Part shown: positions 23,646 to 28,602 of the stretch, piece by piece
Numbering within the stretch: position 1 is the first letter of the stretch
Layout of the letters: each line of letters starts with the position of its first letter
Origin: a virus
Direction: 5' to 3' (one strand)
DNA: 28,602 nt
Virus record (IMG/VR): IMGVR_UViG_3300042894_004804
Coordinates: 1 to 28,602 of that record
Program-made: the position numbers and the translations under genes
Notes under the pieces: model-generated
Databases searched by the model: none
What the model was told of the DNA's origin: nothing
Seen by the model: the letters and a program-made list of their open reading frames with translations, nothing else

Positions 23646-23900
23646 ATGGTACCCCAAAACAATAAAAAAATTAATGAAGAATTAACAAAGTCTGATATAT
23701 CCAAAGAACTTAAGGTATATATGAATACTAGTGAATTTAAAACTAAGATTGAAAAAATTGTTAAGGATAAACTTAAAGATGACAAAGAGCTTGAAGATAA
23801 AATTGTTGAAATAACTGGAAATGTTATTTCTAGTTTATATAAGACACTTTGGAATAAAAGAAGCCTTTGGCAGAATAACTTAAGCAACAAAAGTAGCTAA
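23646..23900 (+). CDS. Small charged helical protein upstream of acidic virion protein
   Basis: The product is 84 residues and very Lys/Glu-rich, probably one long helix with a final LYKTLWNKRSLWQNNL. No named family is recognised. It is followed after 5 bases by the 635-aa acidic protein and probably shares its transcript. Context suggests a small head or assembly protein, inferred only. Confidence 0.6.
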   Translation: MVPQNNKKINEELTKSDISKELKVYMNTSEFKTKIEKIVKDKLKDDKELEDKIVEITGNVISSLYKTLWNKRSLWQNNLSNKSS

Positions 23901-23905
23901 TAAAT

Positions 23906-25813
23906 ATGAAAAAGATTAAAATTACTGAAAGACAAGCTGAACTTTTAGGTTTAAATAAAAACACTAAAAATACACTTAAAATCACTCAAGAACAATATGA
24001 TAGGATTTTTGGTTCTAAAATATTAAAAGAAGATAAAGATAAAGCTATCGATAAAGACCCTTTATATGTTGAATACTATAAAGAAATGTCTGGTGAAGAA
24101 CCTTTTGAGATGAACGGTAATAAATATCAATATGTTTGGGCTAAATATCCAGATGGTAAAGTTGATGTTGGTACTTACGCTTTTGGTCAAGATTTAGTTT
24201 ATGCTTACGATAAGTTTAAAACAATGCATAAGCTTCAAGAGGATTCCGATATAAAAGGTGGTGAAGCTAGAGTTGATAAAGCATTTAAAAAAGAAATGCC
24301 AGTATCAAATGATGTTGTTAGTTTAAAACCAGTTGATGAAGAAGCTGAAGGTAAAGATTTTAACATAAAACAAAAAACTTCCGATGCACCTTCAGCAATA
24401 CAAGATTTTGGTAAACCAATATCTGAAGAATCAGAAGGTAATATCAAAACTGAAATGAAAGGACTTATAGCAAGACTATACGGTAAAGCTAACGAACTTT
24501 CACCATATTGGGAGAAGAAAGGGTTAACTTTTGATAAAATATGCTTAGAATTGCTTAAAAACAACCCACCATTAATTAAGAGCTCTGGAGATAATACTTA
24601 TGTTATTACGAAATCGATGGGTGATAAAGACCAAACCTTACAAGCAATTGAAGATAAATTAACATCAATTTCTGAAGGTATTGACACAACAGTTGACCTA
24701 CAAGAAGGTGATTGGTTTGATTCACACTCAGAACATCCAGCTAACCAATCAAATCAACAATACACAAAAAGAAGTATAGCACCAACATCTGATTTTGAAA
24801 CAATAGCTTTCAATAAAGAAGTTGCTATAATGAAACATAGAAATGATTTATGGTGTTTTAATTATTTTTATTTAACTAGTGAAGATGAAAAAGGTTTTGC
24901 TAGTGTTGCTTCAGATTTAGGTAAAGTACCTATGGATTCTGATGGCCAAGATGAAGAAGGTTTCGCTGATTATACTTATGGTGAATTTGATATGGATGGT
25001 GAGATTTTATCAACATATGTTGATGAGAATTTAAACTCATTATCAAAAGGTATAGGAGTACAAGGTTGGGAATCTGATGCTAATTTGGTTAAAATTGATG
25101 ATACATTAAGAGCTGAATTACTTGATATCTATGATAAAGATAAAAACATAACCAACGCTTTAAATCCAATGCAAGAAAGTGATGATAGTTTTGTTAAACA
25201 TGCTATTGATAGAGAAAAGATTAAACAAGATTTAGGTAAAGGATTTACTGGTGAGCCTAGTGTTAAATCAGATGAAGAAAAAGCTGCTACCTTACAAAAA
25301 ATAAAAGATATTAGAGCTAAAGAATTAGCTAGAAGAAAAGAATCTGGTGAGATTGATGAAACAACTGCTGCTTCTTCTGGTGCTTTTACTGCACCATTGT
25401 TTGGAAAAATGAGAGAAGAAGAAGAAGAAGAAGAAGAAGAAATGATTCGTAGAGAATTAAAAGAAACAACTAGTGGTTCTGATTCAACTGGTGAATATAC
25501 AGTACCAGCATTTAAGATGAAAAAAAATCATACTGATTTTTCTGACGTTACAACCAAAGCTGAAACAACCCCACAATGGGCTGGCGGTGCTTTTGTTGAC
25601 CAACCAGAATGTTCTAAACCCAATAACAATAAAGAAGCTCAAAATGGTGGTTGTAACTCTGGTGCTTCATCATTAAAAGTTAAATATAAAAAAGGTTCTA
25701 TAAATGCACCATCTTTAGGTGAGAACAAAATATATGAAACAATTGCTAAAAAAACTGGTAAAACAGTTGAAGAAGTGATAACTATAATAAAAACAAAAAA
25801 CAATAAAGCCTAA
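23906..25813 (+). CDS. Large acidic virion or scaffold-like protein
   Basis: The first 42 residues of this 635-aa protein have two short helices that both follow a K-I-T-x-x-Q pattern (KIKITERQAELLGL, LKITQEQYDRIFG), then SKILKE. Such N-termini may be targeting peptides. The middle has folded-looking segments rich in aromatic residues (YQYVWAKYPDGKVDVGTYAFGQDL, written here only in part as a motif zone at about 70-100). Later parts are Glu/Asp-rich with a run of nine Glu from a (GAA)9 tract at 25415-25441. The C-terminus has KKTGKTVEEVITIIK. The acidic, low-complexity make-up resembles head core or scaffold proteins. No enzyme motif is recognised. Confidence 0.55.
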   Translation: MKKIKITERQAELLGLNKNTKNTLKITQEQYDRIFGSKILKEDKDKAIDKDPLYVEYYKEMSGEEPFEMNGNKYQYVWAKYPDGKVDVGTYAFGQDLVYAYDKFKTMHKLQEDSDIKGGEARVDKAFKKEMPVSNDVVSLKPVDEEAEGKDFNIKQKTSDAPSAIQDFGKPISEESEGNIKTEMKGLIARLYGKANELSPYWEKKGLTFDKICLELLKNNPPLIKSSGDNTYVITKSMGDKDQTLQAIEDKLTSISEGIDTTVDLQEGDWFDSHSEHPANQSNQQYTKRSIAPTSDFETIAFNKEVAIMKHRNDLWCFNYFYLTSEDEKGFASVASDLGKVPMDSDGQDEEGFADYTYGEFDMDGEILSTYVDENLNSLSKGIGVQGWESDANLVKIDDTLRAELLDIYDKDKNITNALNPMQESDDSFVKHAIDREKIKQDLGKGFTGEPSVKSDEEKAATLQKIKDIRAKELARRKESGEIDETTAASSGAFTAPLFGKMREEEEEEEEEMIRRELKETTSGSDSTGEYTVPAFKMKKNHTDFSDVTTKAETTPQWAGGAFVDQPECSKPNNNKEAQNGGCNSGASSLKVKYKKGSINAPSLGENKIYETIAKKTGKTVEEVITIIKTKNNKA

Positions 25814-25832
25814 TAACTTTAGTAAAAAGTTA
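25814..25832. other. Short hairpin before the next box
   Basis: TAACTTT and AAAGTTA pair perfectly around AGTAA, starting just after the stop at 25813. No T run follows, so it is at best a weak terminator or an mRNA 3' end stabiliser. Confidence 0.35.
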
Positions 25833-25833
25833 G

Positions 25834-25842
25834 ATATTTATA
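25834..25842 (+). promoter_or_regulatory. TATTTATA-type box before the acidic repeat protein
   Basis: ATATTTATA followed by TTAAAACATA ends 16 bases before the ATG at 25859. Its right flank matches the minus-strand box before the HNH gene. Confidence 0.45.
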
Positions 25843-25858
25843 TTAAAACATACTAATA

Positions 25859-27712
25859 ATGGATAAAAACATAATAAAAAAACACTTAAATAGTAAATTT
25901 ATCACAGAGGAAACAGTACCTGGAATTTCGGTAACAGCTGCTGTCAATAAAGAATCTGGTAAATTTAACAAAGACGGTGTTAAAGCTATTGAGAAAGATG
26001 TCACAGCATTTGAGAAAAATGTTAAAGCTGACAAAAATGAACAAGAAATGGCTCAGAACAAATTTAATTATGATGATGATTTTGAGAAAACATATCATGA
26101 AGAAATGGAAATCATGAATGGTCAAGAAATGCTTCAATATGACAGTAAACCAGATGATAACTTTAAAAAGAGAGCTGAAGAGGCAATCGAAGGTAGTACT
26201 AGAATGGGTAATAACCCAGAATGGGCTAATGTAATACCTAAACAACAAGGGTTTACTGGTCCAGACTTTGGTAAAAATTTGGTTAAACGAGTTAAAGCAT
26301 CAACTGAAAAAAGAAATAATCAAACTCCAACACTTAACCTTAGAGGTAGAGACATCCAAGCTGATTTAAAGGATACTGGTCATAGACCTTATGCTTTAGA
26401 TGAGAATATTGAAACTCCAGAAGAAAAAAACGCTAGAATCATAAGTGGTTGGATAGCTGAAACTGGTGTTGATAAAGTAGCTGAAAAATTATTAAATAGA
26501 TACAGTGAAACTGGTATGTTATCTGATATGCCAGATAGTATGGAATATGGTAATGCTATTAATAAGATAATTTCTTTATTAAATAAAAAACAATTTACTT
26601 TAGCAATGCAAACTGCTAAAAAATCAGCTACCAAGTTAGATAAAAAAGCTATGAAAGGTGGTATGTTCGAAAATAATGATAACAACAAAATACAAATAAA
26701 AGAAGGAATGAAAAGACTTAAATTTAAAAAAGAGTTTAACGGTGTTGGAAATGCACTTAAAATGATACCAGAATCTTACAGAGTAGATAATAAACAATTC
26801 GAAATGACAGATGGTAATGAAACTTATAAAATCCGTTGGGAAGGTAACTTAACTGAAGGTAGAGCTGTTGTACTTATGGCATCTGATAAGAAAATGGTAT
26901 CTGAAGATATGGCTCACATGAAACACCTTATGGGTTATAAATCAACTGAAACTCTTGGTCTTTTAAAAGGTAATGCTAGAATCAATGAAAACGCTGTTTT
27001 TGGTGATATCTATAGCAAATCAAAAATGTTGTTAGAAGGTGAAGATATTGAAAACGCAAAAGCTAAAACTGGTGAATGGGATGGTATAACTAAAAAAGCA
27101 CCAGAAGCTACTAAACATGTAGAAGGTTCTGTATCTAAAGATAAAGGAACTCAAGCACCAGCTGCAAAAGAAGGTGATTTAGATGATGCTGTATCTCACG
27201 CTGCTGAAGCTAAAGCTCATGTAGAAGGTTCTGTATCAACTGAAAAAGGTACAAAAGCACCAGCACCTAAAAAAGGTGAATGGGAAAATGTTAAGAAAAA
27301 ATCTGCTGATGCAACTAAACACGTAACAATGAAAGAATCTTTTAACCAAGAAGAAGAAGAAGAGGAAGAAGAAGGTGTTGAAGATGTAACAACTGAAGAA
27401 GTTGAAGAAACTACTAAAGTTAAAACTGAAGGTGAAAACATTGAAGGTAAAAAAGCTAAAGCTGGTCATTGGGAAGATATAAATGTACCTCATGCTGCTG
27501 AAGCTAAGAAACATATCCATATGGGTAAAGAATCTACAGCTAACCAAGAAACTGTTGCTAAAGAAGAAGCAATAACTGAAGGTATTACGTTAGGTGGTGT
27601 TAGATTTGAACCAATCAACGAATCTTATATGGAAGAAGAATCTGAAGAAGAATCTGAAGAAGAAGAAGAAGGTGTGGTTAAAGAATCACAAGAAGAAGAC
27701 GAAGAAGAATAA
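25859..27712 (+). CDS. Acidic repeat-containing virion or scaffold-like protein
   Basis: This 617-aa protein has an N-terminal peptide, IIKKHLNSKFITE then ETV, that resembles the targeting peptide of the 178-aa protein (KSKLITE). Residues about 398-560 hold four tandem units of the form xGxWxxxxxxxAxxAxKH, the first two followed by VEGSVSxxKGTxAPA. The C-terminus and one internal stretch are almost pure Glu with Ser. EAITE followed by GIT near the end also fits a T4-type prohead-protease site. The composition suggests a head core, scaffold or internal head protein that might be processed during maturation. No enzyme domain is seen. A strong terminator follows. Confidence 0.55.
   Translation: MDKNIIKKHLNSKFITEETVPGISVTAAVNKESGKFNKDGVKAIEKDVTAFEKNVKADKNEQEMAQNKFNYDDDFEKTYHEEMEIMNGQEMLQYDSKPDDNFKKRAEEAIEGSTRMGNNPEWANVIPKQQGFTGPDFGKNLVKRVKASTEKRNNQTPTLNLRGRDIQADLKDTGHRPYALDENIETPEEKNARIISGWIAETGVDKVAEKLLNRYSETGMLSDMPDSMEYGNAINKIISLLNKKQFTLAMQTAKKSATKLDKKAMKGGMFENNDNNKIQIKEGMKRLKFKKEFNGVGNALKMIPESYRVDNKQFEMTDGNETYKIRWEGNLTEGRAVVLMASDKKMVSEDMAHMKHLMGYKSTETLGLLKGNARINENAVFGDIYSKSKMLLEGEDIENAKAKTGEWDGITKKAPEATKHVEGSVSKDKGTQAPAAKEGDLDDAVSHAAEAKAHVEGSVSTEKGTKAPAPKKGEWENVKKKSADATKHVTMKESFNQEEEEEEEEGVEDVTTEEVEETTKVKTEGENIEGKKAKAGHWEDINVPHAAEAKKHIHMGKESTANQETVAKEEAITEGITLGGVRFEPINESYMEEESEEESEEEEEGVVKESQEEDEEE
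27050..27540 (+). repeat. Four tandem protein-coding repeats
   Basis: Within the 617-aa gene, four units begin KTGEWDGI, KEGDLDDA, KKGEWENV and KAGHWEDI. Each continues to A-[ED]-A-[TK]-[KA]-H-[VI]. The first two also share VEGSVS..KGT.AP. Between units 3 and 4 lies an eight-residue Glu run (27350-27373). Confidence 0.8.
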
Positions 27713-27730
27713 TTAAATATAAATAAAATA

Positions 27731-27761
27731 AAAAAAGGTACTCATAACGGGTACCTTTTTT
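27731..27761 (+). terminator. Strong intrinsic terminator
   Basis: AAAAAAGGTAC and GTACCTTTTTT form a perfect 11-bp stem with a 9-base loop (TCATAACGG). It lies 18 bases after the stop at 27712. The A/T-symmetric stem could terminate transcription from either strand. Confidence 0.85.
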
Positions 27762-27770
27762 ATTTAAAAG

Positions 27771-27779
27771 ATATTTATA
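27771..27779 (+). promoter_or_regulatory. TATTTATA-type box before the lysozyme
   Basis: ATATTTATA followed by ACTAAACAATAA lies 9 bases after the strong terminator and ends 17 bases before the lysozyme ATG at 27797. The position between a terminator and a gene is a strong argument for promoter function. Confidence 0.55.
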
Positions 27780-27796
27780 ACTAAACAATAATAATT

Positions 27797-28258
27797 ATGG
27801 AAAAAATTACAAAAACGGGTAGTGAAGGTATCGAACTAATCAAAAAGTTTGAAGGGTTTATGTCTAAACCATATAAGTGTCCAGCTGGGATTCCAACAAT
27901 AGCATACGGAGCGACCTTCTACCCTAACGGTAAAAAAGTTACAATGGCTGATAAACCAATGACTGAAGCAGAAGGTGTTGAACTACTAAAAGATATGTTG
28001 TCAAAATTTGAACAATATGTTGACTCATATTGTATAGATACAATCACACAACACCAATTTGACGCACTAGTATCATTTTGTTACAACTTAGGACCATCAA
28101 ACCTAAAATCGTCAACATTATTGAAGAAAGTCAACAAAAACGCAAAAGATGAAACAATAAGAGCTGAGTTCATGAAATGGACAAAAGCTTCAAATAAAGT
28201 TTTAAAAGGCTTAGTATTAAGAAGGCAAGCTGAAGCTGATTTATATTTTAAAAAATAA
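27797..28258 (+). CDS. GH24 lysozyme (T4/P21-type endolysin)
   Basis: This 153-aa protein carries the GH24 catalytic pattern. Glu19 lies in KKFEGF, eight residues before Cys28, and Thr34 lies five residues further on, in the Cys variant of E-x8-(D/C)-x5-T. IAYGAT and TQHQFDALVSFCYNLG are typical family motifs. It cuts the MurNAc-GlcNAc bond of peptidoglycan. The length is normal for the family. No signal peptide or SAR segment is visible, so export would need a holin, unless it acts from the tail during entry. It is the second wall hydrolase in the window. A putative promoter box and a terminator lie upstream. Confidence 0.9.
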   Translation: MEKITKTGSEGIELIKKFEGFMSKPYKCPAGIPTIAYGATFYPNGKKVTMADKPMTEAEGVELLKDMLSKFEQYVDSYCIDTITQHQFDALVSFCYNLGPSNLKSSTLLKKVNKNAKDETIRAEFMKWTKASNKVLKGLVLRRQAEADLYFKK

Positions 28259-28262
28259 AACT

Positions 28263-28602
28263 ATGTATACAAGAGAACAAATTGAAGCGGCATTGTCTTC
28301 AAAAGGTTATGTCTATTTTAATGACATAAAAAATAAATCTTATGATGTAAACATCGTAGGTGTTAGAAACTCATCAACTGCAAATAAAGTAACAAACGTA
28401 TTTGATGATATGATTACAATATCATATAAAGATGAGACTGGTAATTGGGTTTATAAAGAATGGATGAACACAACAGAACCAGGTAAGAAAGGTGTAATGG
28501 AATATCACAACGCTAAAGGTGTTGCTAGACTTGTTGAAGGACAATATAGAGGTTCACATGCGTTAGGTCTTCACCAAGGTAAGTACGAGGCCTTAAAACA
28601 AG
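28263..28602 (+). CDS. Unidentified phage protein, 3' partial
   Basis: The frame opens with ATG 4 bases after the lysozyme stop and runs 113 codons to the window edge without a stop. It begins MYTREQIEAALSSKGYVYF, continues with YDVNIVGVRN, VFDDMITISYKDETGNWVYKEW and then GQYRGSHALGLHQGKYEAL. From memory, similar sequences occur in Bacteroidetes phages, but I cannot name a function. Close linkage to the lysozyme suggests co-expression and possibly a lysis or wall-related role. Confidence 0.6.
   Translation, partial: MYTREQIEAALSSKGYVYFNDIKNKSYDVNIVGVRNSSTANKVTNVFDDMITISYKDETGNWVYKEWMNTTEPGKKGVMEYHNAKGVARLVEGQYRGSHALGLHQGKYEALKQ

Noticed and set aside
25415-25441. (GAA)9 as a phase-variation tract
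   Set aside because: The unit is three bases, so slippage would not switch the frame; it simply encodes Glu.
27217-27547. Minus-strand Ser/Phe-rich frames in the acidic repeat gene
   Set aside because: They are shadows of the GAA-rich Glu-coding sequence, with no start context.
1-28602. tRNA genes, CRISPR arrays, insertion sequences, integrase or attachment sites
   Set aside because: No cloverleaf-like sequence, spaced repeats, transposase or recombinase motifs were seen by eye. Intergenic gaps are short (largest about 144 bases).

Overview
This window looks like a stretch of a large, AT-rich tailed phage genome that infects a member of the Bacteroidetes, most likely a Flavobacterium-like host. 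The phage assignment rests on T4-type recombination genes (gp47/gp46-like), a DnaG-like primase, a RuvC-like resolvase, tail or baseplate proteins, two wall hydrolases and several free-standing endonucleases. The host assignment rests on four promoters with the Bacteroidetes pattern TTG-N20-TAnnTTTG, A-rich leaders instead of Shine-Dalgarno sites, and a sigma factor of the short Bacteroidetes RpoD type. No tRNA, rRNA, CRISPR array, insertion sequence or integrase was seen.

Layout. Positions 1-8911 hold tail/baseplate structural genes on the + strand, including two paralogous proteins (5550-7697 and 7700-8911). Positions 8963-18773 hold DNA metabolism: resolvase, primase, RecB-like nuclease, gp47-like and gp46-like recombination nuclease. 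Two minus-strand genes interrupt this block, an HNH endonuclease and an ADP-ribosyltransferase-like protein. A primary-type sigma factor follows (18861-19688). Positions 19712-28602 hold a membrane protein, an amidase, a possible overlapping spanin pair, a virion protein, two very acidic repeat-containing proteins, a GH24 lysozyme and a truncated last gene.

Three observations stand out. First, two unrelated homing-type endonucleases have each invaded a gene terminus, and each brings a diverged replacement for the terminus it displaces: the 5' end of a tail gene (4561-5624) and the 3' end of the primase (10742-11557). The displaced originals remain as fragments. Second, promoters fall into two classes. 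Host-type TTG-N20-TAnnTTTG precedes the primase, the recombination operon, the 176-aa gene and sigma. A different box, TATTTATA with an A-rich right flank, precedes the structural and lysis genes and both minus-strand genes. The phage sigma factor is an obvious candidate to read the second box. Third, the minus-strand protein at 11554-12720 has an R-S-ExE ADP-ribosyltransferase signature and an N-terminal peptide resembling T4 capsid-targeting sequences, so it may be a packaged and injected effector like T4 Alt.

Taken together, host polymerase would first transcribe the replication, recombination and sigma genes from host-type promoters. The sigma factor would then switch transcription to the virion, lysis and injected-effector genes. 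The promoter switch and the packaging of the effector are inferences; the motifs, duplications and protein signatures are visible in the sequence.
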